Shown: piece by piece, positions 28,811 to 37,728 of the stretch
How the letters are laid out: every line of letters begins with the position of its first letter
How positions within the stretch are numbered: position 1 is the stretch's first letter
Assembly (NCBI RefSeq): GCF_014172375.1
Contig: NZ_WNXD01000001.1
Coordinates: 1,302,001-1,366,000, forward strand
Direction of reading: 5' to 3'
DNA: 64,000 nt
Source: Pedobacter planticolens
GTDB lineage: Bacteria > Bacteroidota > Bacteroidia > Sphingobacteriales > Sphingobacteriaceae
Program-made: the position numbers and the translations under genes
Notes under the pieces: model-generated
What the model saw: the letters and a program-made list of their open reading frames with translations, nothing else
What the model was told of the DNA's origin: nothing
Databases searched by the model: none

Positions 28811-29482
28811 ATGCAAAATACAGATTTTAAACCAAAAGCTTTTCTATTTGATTTAAATGGAACCATGATTAATGATATGAAATACCATGCTGATGCTTGG
28901 CATTCGATTATCACTGAAAAACTGGGGTTAAACATTTCTTATGCCGATGTTAAAAAAGAAATGTACGGAAAAAATGAGGAGTTATTAGTTCGTCTCTTTG
29001 GAGAAAATCACTTTACTCCAACGGAGGTTGAAAATATTTCGATAGAAAAAGAAAGAAGATATCAAAAAACCTATCTTCCCACCTTAGCATTAATGAATGG
29101 ATTGCATCAATTTTTAGCAAAAGCCAAAGATACTGGGATAAAAATGGCAATTGGGTCGGCTGCTATTCCTTTTAATATCGATTTTGTACTTGATGGACTT
29201 CAGATTAGGCCGTTTTTTGATACGATTGTTAGTGCTCACGATGTAAAGCTAAGTAAGCCAGATCCCGAGACATTTATAAATGCTGCAATTGCATTAGGCA
29301 TCAAGCCTGAAGAATGCATTGTTTTTGAGGATGTACCTAAAGGTGTTGAATCTGCAAGTAGAGCGGGAATGAAATGTTTTGTACTTACCACTACGCATAA
29401 TAGAGAAGAATTTGATAATTTCGACAATATTTTAGGATATATTGCAGATTATAAAGACCCTATTTTAACACATTTGTTTTAA
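28811..29482 (+). CDS. HAD-superfamily hydrolase, beta-phosphoglucomutase-like
   Basis: The 223-residue cytosolic protein has the HAD fold with a helical cap. Motif I is FDLNGTMIND: the nucleophile Asp14 is present, but the usual second Asp is Asn16. Motif II is IGSAAIP, motif III has the Lys in KLSKPDPETF, and motif IV is VFEDVPKGVESASRAGM. The family includes beta-phosphoglucomutases and sugar-phosphate phosphatases; the Asn in place of the acid/base Asp makes a standard assignment uncertain. It lies 2 bp before the AraR-type gene and behind the 28765-28789 operator, so it belongs to the arabinose regulon, perhaps as a sugar-phosphate housecleaning phosphatase. Confidence 0.85.
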   Translation: MQNTDFKPKAFLFDLNGTMINDMKYHADAWHSIITEKLGLNISYADVKKEMYGKNEELLVRLFGENHFTPTEVENISIEKERRYQKTYLPTLALMNGLHQFLAKAKDTGIKMAIGSAAIPFNIDFVLDGLQIRPFFDTIVSAHDVKLSKPDPETFINAAIALGIKPEECIVFEDVPKGVESASRAGMKCFVLTTTHNREEFDNFDNILGYIADYKDPILTHLF

Positions 29483-29484
29483 GC

Positions 29485-30171
29485 ATGAAATACCTTAATC
29501 AAAAACCACTCCTAGTAGCTGTAGATTGTATTATTTTCGGTTACGATGGTGAAGATTTGAAATTATTAATCATTAAAAGACCAATTGAACCTGTTAGCGA
29601 CCAATGGAGTTTAATGGGTGGCTTTGTGGGTGCTGATGAAGATTTAGACGGTGCCGCTAAAAGAATACTCTTATCACTTACTGGTTTACACGATGTTTAT
29701 CTCGAACAATTACTAGCCTATGGCGATCCAAATCGAGATCCAATAGAGAGGACTATTTCTATTGCTTATTTTGCGTTAATCGACATTAAAAAATATAGTA
29801 AGCAAATTAATAACCTTTATCATGCAGAATGGTTTAAGCTGAAAGAAGTACCGGAATTAATTTTCGATCATAGCCAAATGGTTAAAGCTGCTTTAGACAA
29901 AATTCGTTACCAGGCAGCCCTCCACCCTATATTGTTTGAATTATTACCCAAAAAATTCACCATTCCGCAGCTACAGGCATTATACGAACAAGTGTATGAT
30001 TCGCCTATAGACAATCGAAATTTCATTCGCAAAATCACATCAAGTGGGATGTTAATAAAGCAGAGCGAAAAAGATAAATCAAGCTCCAGACGAGGAGCCT
30101 TTTACTTTAAATTAGATAAATTGAAGCATCGTTCTCAGTTTCAATCGTTTTTGAATTTTATTCCTAAATAG
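29485..30171 (+). CDS. araR: AraR-type transcriptional regulator (Nudix-like domain plus winged helix)
   Basis: This 228-residue protein resembles the NrtR-like AraR regulators known to control arabinose genes in Bacteroides. Residues 1-145 form a Nudix-like fold, but the Nudix box (positions 46-68) reads G-x5-E then RILLSLTGL: the glutamates of the consensus REUXEEXGU are replaced by Ile61, Ser64 and Leu65, so hydrolase activity should be lost. Residues 150-228 form a winged-helix DNA-binding part (TIPQLQALYEQVYDSPIDNRNFIRKI, then RRGAFYFKLD). It follows the HAD gene by 2 bp next to the araBDA, SSS and galM genes. The palindromes at 4331, 21796 and 28765 are its probable operators, with L-arabinose the likely effector. 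Confidence 0.87.
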   Translation: MKYLNQKPLLVAVDCIIFGYDGEDLKLLIIKRPIEPVSDQWSLMGGFVGADEDLDGAAKRILLSLTGLHDVYLEQLLAYGDPNRDPIERTISIAYFALIDIKKYSKQINNLYHAEWFKLKEVPELIFDHSQMVKAALDKIRYQAALHPILFELLPKKFTIPQLQALYEQVYDSPIDNRNFIRKITSSGMLIKQSEKDKSSSRRGAFYFKLDKLKHRSQFQSFLNFIPK

Positions 30172-30203
30172 AGCTTTCACCCATCAAAAAATACCAAAAA
30201 GAA

Positions 30204-31616
30204 TTAAGGTTTTGTATTATCCCAATTATCTGTTCTAAATGGTGCTGATGGTAAGCCCTCTACATTGTACAAATTACCAACGGCATTATCTTTAAAAGCA
30301 TAGCGAACTGCAACGGGTTTTTTAACACTTTCGCTTTTTACCACTACTGTTTTGCCAGATATTGCTGCATCAGCTGGATAAAAAACCTTATCCTCTCCAG
30401 CAATTTCAAATGATTTGAGTTTTTGATCGAATGCTGTTAAACCAGTGGGAATTTGATCAAAACTTAGTATTACTTTATCATCTGTTATTTTAAGTGATTT
30501 ATAAACTGGGCCCATATAAGCTATGCCTTCTTTGCCATAGGTTTTTGCTAAAGCCCAATATGCTAAACGTTTACTTATAATGGTTTTATTTGGTGGGTGT
30601 ATGGTAGTTTGACTACCTGCATCTACACTTACTACCATGCCAGAGTTTGGTATAAGTGTCATTGCTTGTGCTTGTGCTTCGTATAACAAAGGGATCTCTT
30701 CTTTATGATCGTTATATACGTTTGGTGCTATTTGCACGTAATAAAATGGCCATTGGTTGGTTGCCCATTGTGTTCGCCATTCTTTTACCATTGCAGCCAT
30801 TTTTTGAGCATATGTTAATGGATTCATACGATTATTTTCGCCTTGATACCATAGTACTCCTTTAATGTTGTAACCGATAATTGGGATAATCATAGCGTTA
30901 AACAATACAGCTGGGTCATTTTTAATTACTTTAGCAGAATCGGCAGGTGTTTTAAAATCTGTAAATCCTGTTAAGCTATTTTTGGTCATCCATGCTTCTA
31001 TATCTGTACCACCATAGGCAGATTGGATAATCCCGACAGGGACTTTTAACTTTTGTTGTAGCATGCGTGCAAATTGGTAACCTATTGCACTAAATTCTTT
31101 TACAGTTACGGCATTAGCGTGCTCCCATTTGTTGGTTACGTCTGCTACTGGCGTTCTGCTCATGTTTTTTTCTATTCTAAATAATCTCACTCCTGGTTCT
31201 TCTGCATCTAGCAGGATATCATTTGAGTTTAATATAGGTTGATTACCAAAACCTTTGATGGGCATTTCCATATTAGATTGCCCTGAGCATAACCAAACTT
31301 CGCCTATTAATATATCTGATAAGGTGATTTTATTTCCATCATTAAAAGTAATTGAATATGGACCACCGGCAGTTGGGGTAGCTATTGTTGTTTTCCAGTT
31401 TCCGCTGGCATTTGTTTTTACGGTATAGGTTTTATTATTCCACGATGTGGTAATAAGTACATTTGCATTGAGTTTTGCTTTACCCCAAACCTTAACATTT
31501 TCTTTTTGTTGTAATACCATTCCGTTTCCAAAAATGGCAGGTAAAACTACATTGGCTTTTATACTTTGTATACCACAAAGTAGTAATAGGGATACTACTG
31601 TAAGATATCTTTTCAT
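30204..31616 (-). CDS. Sialate O-acetylesterase (SASA domain)
   Basis: This 470-residue exported esterase (signal peptide ending SIKA) removes O-acetyl groups from sialic acids so that the lyase can act on them. The SGNH/SASA signatures are GEVWLCSGQSNMEMP (nucleophile Ser in GQSNM) and GVLWYQGENN, with a downstream catalytic His region (TTIHPPNKTIISKRLA). It is the last gene of a five-gene leftward operon with MFS, NanM, NanA and sialidase. Other members of this family deacetylate xylan or other glycans, but the context strongly favours sialate. Confidence 0.9.
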   Translation of the reverse strand: MKRYLTVVSLLLLCGIQSIKANVVLPAIFGNGMVLQQKENVKVWGKAKLNANVLITTSWNNKTYTVKTNASGNWKTTIATPTAGGPYSITFNDGNKITLSDILIGEVWLCSGQSNMEMPIKGFGNQPILNSNDILLDAEEPGVRLFRIEKNMSRTPVADVTNKWEHANAVTVKEFSAIGYQFARMLQQKLKVPVGIIQSAYGGTDIEAWMTKNSLTGFTDFKTPADSAKVIKNDPAVLFNAMIIPIIGYNIKGVLWYQGENNRMNPLTYAQKMAAMVKEWRTQWATNQWPFYYVQIAPNVYNDHKEEIPLLYEAQAQAMTLIPNSGMVVSVDAGSQTTIHPPNKTIISKRLAYWALAKTYGKEGIAYMGPVYKSLKITDDKVILSFDQIPTGLTAFDQKLKSFEIAGEDKVFYPADAAISGKTVVVKSESVKKPVAVRYAFKDNAVGNLYNVEGLPSAPFRTDNWDNTKP

Positions 31617-31634
31617 GATTTATAGTTGTTATTT

Positions 31635-32873
31635 TTAAGTTTTACTTTTAATTTTTACTGCAAATAAAGACCAAGTTGCAATTAACATTATTACTGCAGC
31701 AACTTGATACACAATGGCAAGATCTACTTTTGCATCTTTAAGTGCACCACCTACGTAGACCATTAATCCGCCTACAATTGTACTTAAAAAATTAAGTAAT
31801 CCGTATCCTGTTGCAATGTATCTACTATCTGCTACCTGACGCAATATTGGCATAAGGTTAGAGTCGTTAAATCCTCTGGCCAAACCAAATACTAGCATGG
31901 CGATGACTGCTATTGCGAAAACATTGGTTGATGCCATTAAAAAAAGGAATGGTGCACCTAGTGTAAATCCAATGATTAACATATATAAGCGACCTTTTGG
32001 GTTTTTACGTGTCCAGCGGTCGGCTAAAATTCCCCCAGCAATTACACCTATAAATGAGCCTATTTGAATATAGCCTGTTGCAGAAAAACCTGCTGCACCC
32101 AAATCTAATTTAAAATGATCTTTTAAGAATGTGGGTAACCAGCCGTATACTAGCCAATTTACCATTCCTAATACTGCAAAATAAAATAGAATGATATAGA
32201 ATGAGGTTTCGCGAAATAAAACTTTTAAGGCACCTATTGCGGTTATGTTTTCGCTTGTGGTTTCTTGTATTTCGGCCTCAGTATCTGTGCTTGTGGCTTT
32301 ATAATCTTTTAATACGTATACTAATATAAATGAATAGAGAATACCGAATACGCCAAATACATGAAAACCCAATCGCCAACCCCAAGCGGTTGCAATATAA
32401 CCACCAAGACCACCTAAAGCTAAACCTGCATATAAACCACTCATGTGTAAACCTGTAGCTAAAGAACGAGTGCGGCCTTTGTGATAATCTGTAATTAATG
32501 CTAGTGCTGCTGGTATATAACAAGCTTCGCTAATACCCATTAAAAAACGAGTGAACAATAGCTCATTAAAAGAACTGGCATAGCCTGTCCATAAGGTAAC
32601 AACGGACCAAACCATTACACTAAATACAATTACTTTTTTTCTGCTGTATTTATCGGCAATAAAACCGCCAAATGGGCTAAAAGTACCGTAAGACCAAAGA
32701 AAAACTGCGGTAAGTAATCCGAATTGCGCATCTGTTAGGGAAAAATCTGCTACAATAGGATCTCGCATAGAGGTAATTAGAATGCGATCTAAGTAATTTA
32801 AAAAAGCAACTACCCATAACATGGCTACAACAATCCATGAATAGCGAGAAACTATAGTTTTTGTGTTGTTCAT
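31635..32873 (-). CDS. MFS transporter, probable sialic acid permease
   Basis: The 412-residue protein has 12 predicted membrane helices and the MFS loop motif GGFIADKYSRKK between helices 2 and 3. NYLDRILI in helix 1 resembles anion:cation-symporter members that carry organic acids. A short cytoplasmic central loop (TSTDTEAEIQETTSENITA) divides the halves. Flanked by sialate esterase and NanM-like genes in one operon, it is the only transporter in the cluster and probably carries N-acetylneuraminate across the inner membrane. Its gene starts 6 bp after the NanM-like stop. Confidence 0.88.
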   Translation of the reverse strand: MNNTKTIVSRYSWIVVAMLWVVAFLNYLDRILITSMRDPIVADFSLTDAQFGLLTAVFLWSYGTFSPFGGFIADKYSRKKVIVFSVMVWSVVTLWTGYASSFNELLFTRFLMGISEACYIPAALALITDYHKGRTRSLATGLHMSGLYAGLALGGLGGYIATAWGWRLGFHVFGVFGILYSFILVYVLKDYKATSTDTEAEIQETTSENITAIGALKVLFRETSFYIILFYFAVLGMVNWLVYGWLPTFLKDHFKLDLGAAGFSATGYIQIGSFIGVIAGGILADRWTRKNPKGRLYMLIIGFTLGAPFLFLMASTNVFAIAVIAMLVFGLARGFNDSNLMPILRQVADSRYIATGYGLLNFLSTIVGGLMVYVGGALKDAKVDLAIVYQVAAVIMLIATWSLFAVKIKSKT

Positions 32874-32879
32874 TTACGG

Positions 32880-33992
32880 TTATTTTATGGATTGGTGAGG
32901 TGTTGCCATTAACACATTTGGGGTACGGGTTGCTGGTCTGACTTCGCCACTTGGCAAAATAACATTACCGTGCCATACTGTTAATGTAGTAGTTACTGGC
33001 GCCCATGTGCTTTGGTTTGGATTACTGATTGCGTCGTTTTTCTTTTCAGTGATTACTTTTCCAGCTTTTACCCAGGAGTTGGTTGAGGTATGGTAGCTTA
33101 AAATTTGGTTGGAAAAGCCTGGGTGTTGTTCTTTTAAGGTTGCTGCATTTGGTGCATCTGTTCCATCATCGCCACCAAAGACCATTAAATGATTTTTACC
33201 ATAGGCATAGGCTGGTGTTGGCGCTGCTGCTACTGCATTTGGCAGGTCTGCTATTTTTGCCCACCCTGTTTTGGGCGAATACTGATACGCATCTTTTAAA
33301 TATCGTCTGTTACCATTTATTAATTCTACTCCACTAAAAAGATAGATTGATCCATTTTGAGCACCAGCCACACTTAGCATTCTTGCTACGCCTGGCCATG
33401 TTTGTAACGTTTTCCATTCTTTGTTTTTTGCAGCTAAATCTAATGACCAAAAGTTTTGACTTGCTGTTTTAGAATCTGGATTTTCAATACCTCCAATTAC
33501 ATAAATTACATCGCCCAGCAACACTGCACACGTATTAGCAATTGGGTGTGGTAGATTGGGAAGTTTACTAATTTCGATTGCTCCATTTTTGTAGTTTAAC
33601 ATTAACACATCGGCATAATGTCCTTTTTCGTTGCTCCCACCTAAAATTATTAATGCATTTTTATAATTTATAGATGCACCATAACCTAACGCTTGTGGTA
33701 ATTCACCTACTGTTTTCCATTGTGCATTCAGTTGTTCTAAAACGAAAATCTGATTAGACCATGCTTTTACAGATCCTGTCCATGGTGCTCCACCATCTGG
33801 GAAATTTGCCCCGCCAGCTACAATTAAAGCGCCATTGGCTACGCCAGCAAATGAACCAGCAAAACCAATTTTATTTGGAATAGGTGATAATTTACTCCAT
33901 TTGAATTGAGCAGTCTCTTGCGCTTGTACCACGCTTTTATTTAACGTTGTAAACATAAATAGTAGTAGAAATAGGAGGATTGATTTGTGCAT
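32880..33992 (-). CDS. nanM: Kelch-repeat N-acetylneuraminate epimerase-like protein (NanM)
   Basis: This 370-residue periplasmic protein (signal peptide ending VVQAQ) is a kelch beta-propeller similar to NanM, which speeds conversion of alpha-sialic acid released by sialidase to the beta anomer. Kelch blades are visible as ALIVAGGANFPDGG, ALIILGGSNEKGHY, VIYVIGGIENPDS, SIYLFSGVELINGN and HLMVFGGDDGTD. The gene sits between the MFS transporter and NanA genes in one operon, which supports the NanM role over the many other kelch proteins. Confidence 0.87.
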   Translation of the reverse strand: MHKSILLFLLLFMFTTLNKSVVQAQETAQFKWSKLSPIPNKIGFAGSFAGVANGALIVAGGANFPDGGAPWTGSVKAWSNQIFVLEQLNAQWKTVGELPQALGYGASINYKNALIILGGSNEKGHYADVLMLNYKNGAIEISKLPNLPHPIANTCAVLLGDVIYVIGGIENPDSKTASQNFWSLDLAAKNKEWKTLQTWPGVARMLSVAGAQNGSIYLFSGVELINGNRRYLKDAYQYSPKTGWAKIADLPNAVAAAPTPAYAYGKNHLMVFGGDDGTDAPNAATLKEQHPGFSNQILSYHTSTNSWVKAGKVITEKKNDAISNPNQSTWAPVTTTLTVWHGNVILPSGEVRPATRTPNVLMATPHQSIK

Positions 33993-34019
33993 TATTATCT
34001 AATTTTCATCATCTCAATT

Positions 34020-34940
34020 TTATACAGCGACAACACTATTCACTACATTAAAGAAATCTATGGCTTCTAAAGCGGCTTTAAAATTAGTTTCATCTTGTTG
34101 ACTAAGCGGAACTAATGGTAATCTGCACTTACCCAATTCAAAACCTTTCATTTTCATAATTGCTCTTTGAGCAGGTATTGATGGATATTTAACTAAACAA
34201 CGGACCATGCTAACTGCATGCATTTGCATTGCTGCTGCTTCTTCACTTTTACCTTCTTGATACAATTGTATTACCTTAAGATATAATGGTGCTGCAAAAG
34301 TATAGGTACTGCCAATTGCTCCTTTTGCACCTACTGCGAGGGCTGGTAATAACATTTCATCATAACCAAATAAGATATCGAACTTGCCGTTTTTATAGTT
34401 TAAGCATGCTTGATATTCTTGCAAGGTTGAAGCAGTATACTTTATTCCAGCTAGATTTGGTATTACATTTTCTGCTTGTTCTAAGAAATCAATCATATCC
34501 ATTGCTACGCCTGTAAGTGTTGGAATATTATAATAGTAAAACGGTGTATTTGGCGCTGCCGAAGCTATTTCTGCCATGCTATTTACCAAATTCTGAACTG
34601 AAGATGGTTTGAAGTAAAATGCAGCTACTGAAGAAATAGCATCTGCCCCAATTCTTTCTGCATGACTTGCCAGTTTTCTACATTCTGCAATAGAGCTATG
34701 CCCTACATGCACCAATACCAAAATACGTTTGTTGGCTGCTTTTACATATGCTTCGGCAATTAGCATCCTTTCTTCTATTGTTAAATTGGGTCCTTCGCCG
34801 TTGGTGCCACAAATAAAAACTCCAGCTAAGCCGTCGTTAACCATTTTATCTACGATAGTTGGGATAAGTGCTAAATTGATGCTACCATCTTCATTGTATG
34901 CTGCAAATGTTGCGGCTATTAAGCCTGTTATTTTGTTCAT
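34020..34940 (-). CDS. nanA: N-Acetylneuraminate lyase
   Basis: The 306-residue class I aldolase splits N-acetylneuraminate into pyruvate and N-acetylmannosamine. It is a DHDPS-family TIM barrel with the carboxylate loop GTNGEG (45-50), catalytic Tyr137 in FYYYNIPT, and Schiff-base Lys167 in GIKYTAS, equivalent to E. coli NanA Tyr137 and Lys165. No signal peptide is present, fitting a cytosolic role. It is the second gene of the operon after the sialidase. The enzymes that would use ManNAc next (epimerase or kinase) are not in the window. Confidence 0.94.
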   Translation of the reverse strand: MNKITGLIAATFAAYNEDGSINLALIPTIVDKMVNDGLAGVFICGTNGEGPNLTIEERMLIAEAYVKAANKRILVLVHVGHSSIAECRKLASHAERIGADAISSVAAFYFKPSSVQNLVNSMAEIASAAPNTPFYYYNIPTLTGVAMDMIDFLEQAENVIPNLAGIKYTASTLQEYQACLNYKNGKFDILFGYDEMLLPALAVGAKGAIGSTYTFAAPLYLKVIQLYQEGKSEEAAAMQMHAVSMVRCLVKYPSIPAQRAIMKMKGFELGKCRLPLVPLSQQDETNFKAALEAIDFFNVVNSVVAV

Positions 34941-34964
34941 TTCTTTTATCTAAATACTAATTAA

Positions 34965-36602
34965 TTAAAGCAGATCTTTTATTTTAATTGCCTGAAAAAC
35001 CAAATCTGCTTGACTGCTTTCATACAATACCCCAATGGTATCTTCGTCTATGCTGGTTAAACAAGAGTATCCTCTGCCTTTCCATTCGTCTAATAATATT
35101 TTCTTTTGCCAGGTTTTTCCATCATCAGTACTTGTTTTAATGGAGATGTAATTTCTAGCGGTTTTTGAATCTGGATTACAGAATACCAAGAGTGATTTTT
35201 TCGCTCCATTTTGAGTATAATCATGCCTAATGATGCTCGCCATACAGGTTGGTTCTTGCAAGGCGTTATGCGAAGTTGGGTGAATTGTCCAACTGTTGCC
35301 CAAATTTGTAGTAACTGCAATGGCTCTTCCATTGTGGTTGCTTGTATCTGTACGATTGGCGTTGGAGCGCATATTTAACATGATTGTACCATCAGAAAGT
35401 TCGACCGCCATATTTTCTGTAGTAGATTCTTCGGTTGCGGCTACGCTAGTTTGCCAAGTTTGTCCGTGGTCTTTACTATATGTGATGTTAGAAAAAGCTT
35501 TACCTTTTGCATTTCTGCCTTGTGTTGGAAAAACCAGAGTTCCATCTTTAAGGGTAATGCCTGCTCCTGGCGCTGGTGCCCATAACCACCACTCCTCTTT
35601 TTTACACATTTTGGTAAGGTTAACTGGTTTACCCCAAGTTTTACCGTTATCTGTACTTTTTACAATTAGAAATTGTGCGGTTTGTTTTACATCAAAACCT
35701 GGTTGAGAACCTTTATCTCTCCACTGATGATTCCAATCGGTACTTTGCTCATTTAATCCCTCAATCCATTTACCATCTTTATCTAAAACACCGTACATCC
35801 ATAAACCTGCAACATAAATATCTCCAGAGTTTTTATCTACCAAAATACAAGCATCTGATACGCCGTTAAATTTTTGAAGTAATCCGCCCCACTCTCCCAT
35901 ATCTAATACCACTTGCATTGGCAACCATGTTTTTCCTTTATCAATACTTCTTGATAAACCAATATCAATATCTCCTTGCAAATCACCTCCTTTTGTTCTT
36001 CGAGCATCATACGTAGCTAATAAACTACCATCTTTTGCGGTTGCTAAACCTGGAATGCGATGTGTATGAACATTTTCTTGATTGTGTTGACGTAATGCTA
36101 TCGCTACATTTTGATTAATTGATTGTCGAGGTTCATCAACTTTGTGTTTTTTGCTGTTTAGTACTACAGAACTTATGGTGAGATTTAAGCTATGTTGTAA
36201 ATCTGCATTCGATTTAAGTTTAAGGGTTAACCAAAAGTAATTCTGACCTACTTTTAGTTTTAAATTTCCTTTTAGTTGAAGTTCTTTTGATTTTATGCCA
36301 TCTGCTTTAGCAAAAACAACTGCTTTTTGCAATTTTGCATCTGTTATTAAAGTTGAATCTTGATCTAAAGTAAACAGTTGGACATTTTCTATATCTGTTA
36401 CATTAGCAGGGATATTGATAGTCAAGCCATTTAAAATACTTTCTGTTGTTGCGTTAATGGTTAAGCGCAATACAGGGTTAAGGTCCTTTCCTATTAATAA
36501 AGGCAGTTGATATTTTTGCTGGGTTATTTTCTCTTGTGCATTTGCTTTAACAAATAGCAGTGCCAGACATAAAGCAAATATATAGTTGAGTCTTTTGTTC
36601 AT
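34965..36602 (-). CDS. Exo-alpha-sialidase (GH33)
   Basis: This 545-residue secreted enzyme (signal peptide ending VKANAQ) releases terminal sialic acid. Residues about 30-175 form the N-terminal beta-sandwich found in Bacteroidota sialidases, followed by the six-bladed catalytic propeller. The Arg-containing motif HRIPGLATAKDGSLLATYDARR and four Asp boxes (SRSIDKGKTW, KSTDNGKTW, YSKDHGQTW, STDDGKTW) are present. It is the first gene of the nan operon, about 110 bp downstream of a promoter overlapped by a GntR operator (36713-36725). Confidence 0.95.
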   Translation of the reverse strand: MNKRLNYIFALCLALLFVKANAQEKITQQKYQLPLLIGKDLNPVLRLTINATTESILNGLTINIPANVTDIENVQLFTLDQDSTLITDAKLQKAVVFAKADGIKSKELQLKGNLKLKVGQNYFWLTLKLKSNADLQHSLNLTISSVVLNSKKHKVDEPRQSINQNVAIALRQHNQENVHTHRIPGLATAKDGSLLATYDARRTKGGDLQGDIDIGLSRSIDKGKTWLPMQVVLDMGEWGGLLQKFNGVSDACILVDKNSGDIYVAGLWMYGVLDKDGKWIEGLNEQSTDWNHQWRDKGSQPGFDVKQTAQFLIVKSTDNGKTWGKPVNLTKMCKKEEWWLWAPAPGAGITLKDGTLVFPTQGRNAKGKAFSNITYSKDHGQTWQTSVAATEESTTENMAVELSDGTIMLNMRSNANRTDTSNHNGRAIAVTTNLGNSWTIHPTSHNALQEPTCMASIIRHDYTQNGAKKSLLVFCNPDSKTARNYISIKTSTDDGKTWQKKILLDEWKGRGYSCLTSIDEDTIGVLYESSQADLVFQAIKIKDLL

Positions 36603-36712
36603 CGTATTTATTTAAAACCTGAAATTATTACCACAGATTAAAACATTAGCAGACAAAATATAACCAGAAGTGATATTGATTTTTTTGTTCATAACAATTA
36701 ATATTTAGTCTT

Positions 36713-36725
36713 TATGTAGTACATA
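36713..36725. promoter_or_regulatory. NanR-like operator of the sialidase operon
   Basis: The palindrome TATGTAGTACATA lies just downstream of the -7 element of the leftward sialidase promoter, where a bound repressor would block initiation. Variants occur at 37571, 42753 and 42943. The form TnGTnnTACnA is typical of FadR-type GntR operators. Confidence 0.75.
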
Positions 36726-36726
36726 T

Positions 36727-36758
36727 CAAATGTGAGAAGTATTTTTTATAAATCCAAA
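36727..36758 (-). promoter_or_regulatory. Bacteroidota-type promoter for the nan operon
   Basis: On the minus strand TTTG (36755-36758) is followed after 20 bases by CACATTTG (36727-36734), matching the TTTG / TAnnTTTG pattern except for the first base. The whole region is nearly identical to the susC promoter at 42957-42988. Confidence 0.6.
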
Positions 36759-36842
36759 TACAATTTGAGTTATCATAGAAATGTTTAACAAAAAAGCCCA
36801 TAAACAATGCTTACAGGTTCTTTTTAATTATAATTAAAGAGG

Positions 36843-37529
36843 TTATTTCAACCGATCAAAGTGTGGTTGTAAATGTGCTTGCATTCCTTTTTTAAAATCT
36901 TCTACTGTTCCGTTCTTTAAAATTTCTACCAATCCTAAATGATCAACCAATCCACGGGTTGGTTTTTTTTCTAAAGTAACTACGTAATCAAAGATAGGCA
37001 GCAACATAATCTGAAATCTTTTGAGAGTATCATTGCCAGACATTTCATATAATTTGCCATGGAAAGCAATTTCATTTTTAATGCGGAAAGAGTTATCGTT
37101 ATTAACTTCTTTTTTGGCAATGCTTTCTAATTCTGCAATGTCTTTATTGGTTTTGTTGATATATAACAATTCTGCTAGTCCCATTTCTAAAACTAATCTC
37201 AGCTCAAAAATATCTTGTAGCGTATTTTTATCAATAATTAAAGGGTCTAAAACACGTTCAAATGCGCCTAATATATCAGGTCTGGCGAGTACCATTCCTC
37301 GCTTTTTCTTACTTTCTATCATACCAAGCATGCGCAAGCGACTTAATGCTTCTCTCAAAACATTTCTACTTACGCCCAAAGCTTCTGCTAATTCTAATTC
37401 CTTTGGAAGTGCATCACCTGGTTTAAAAGATTTTTTCTTTAAATACTCTCTTAGTTTAACTTCCACAACATCGGCCATTGTATTGGAAATGATTGGAGCT
37501 AAATCTTTACTTAAGTCGTTAATATCCAT
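36843..37529 (-). CDS. GntR-family regulator, FadR/NanR type
   Basis: The 228-residue regulator has an N-terminal winged helix (about 15-80, with DALPKELELAEALGVSRNVLREALSRLRMLGMIESKKKRGMVLAR) and a C-terminal all-helical FCD ligand domain (about 90-220, including EIAFHGKLYEMSGN). In this family the FCD domain binds a small acid and often a metal ion. It lies between the sialidase operon and the susDC pair, and its own upstream gap has the operator CATGTAGTACATG (37571-37583). Repression relieved by sialic acid or a product is the likely mode, by analogy with NanR. Confidence 0.92.
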   Translation of the reverse strand: MDINDLSKDLAPIISNTMADVVEVKLREYLKKKSFKPGDALPKELELAEALGVSRNVLREALSRLRMLGMIESKKKRGMVLARPDILGAFERVLDPLIIDKNTLQDIFELRLVLEMGLAELLYINKTNKDIAELESIAKKEVNNDNSFRIKNEIAFHGKLYEMSGNDTLKRFQIMLLPIFDYVVTLEKKPTRGLVDHLGLVEILKNGTVEDFKKGMQAHLQPHFDRLK

Positions 37530-37570
37530 AAAGTCTAATATCGTTCAAAATTGAGATATTTTTTCATTAA

Positions 37571-37583
37571 CATGTAGTACATG
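37571..37583. promoter_or_regulatory. NanR-like operator before the regulator gene
   Basis: CATGTAGTACATG shares the 11-bp core ATGTAGTACAT with the site at 36713-36725 and lies 42 bp upstream of the regulator start. It suggests autoregulation. Confidence 0.65.
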
Positions 37584-37728
37584 TAAAATATTATTTCACA
37601 TTAGTGAAAAATACTTCCTAATTCATGCTATTAAAAGCTCTTTACCTCATTCTAAAATGGAATTTACATTTGTGTAAACTTATTTCAGCATGAGGCAAGA
37701 ACATATATAATTAGTTGAAAATTATTTT

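Noticed and set aside
33940..33970. AACGTTG-containing match to the AraR-like palindrome
   Set aside because: It lies within the coding part of the NanM-like gene (signal peptide region), has only the core in common and no promoter role there.
35296..35706. Plus-strand open frame of 136 codons inside the sialidase gene
   Set aside because: The sialidase frame has signal peptide and four Asp boxes; the opposite frame shows no family features and is a shadow.
37021..37554. Plus-strand open frame of 177 codons opposite the GntR gene
   Set aside because: The GntR protein has clear HTH and FCD domains. The opposite frame is Ser/Leu rich with no motif, as expected of an antisense shadow.
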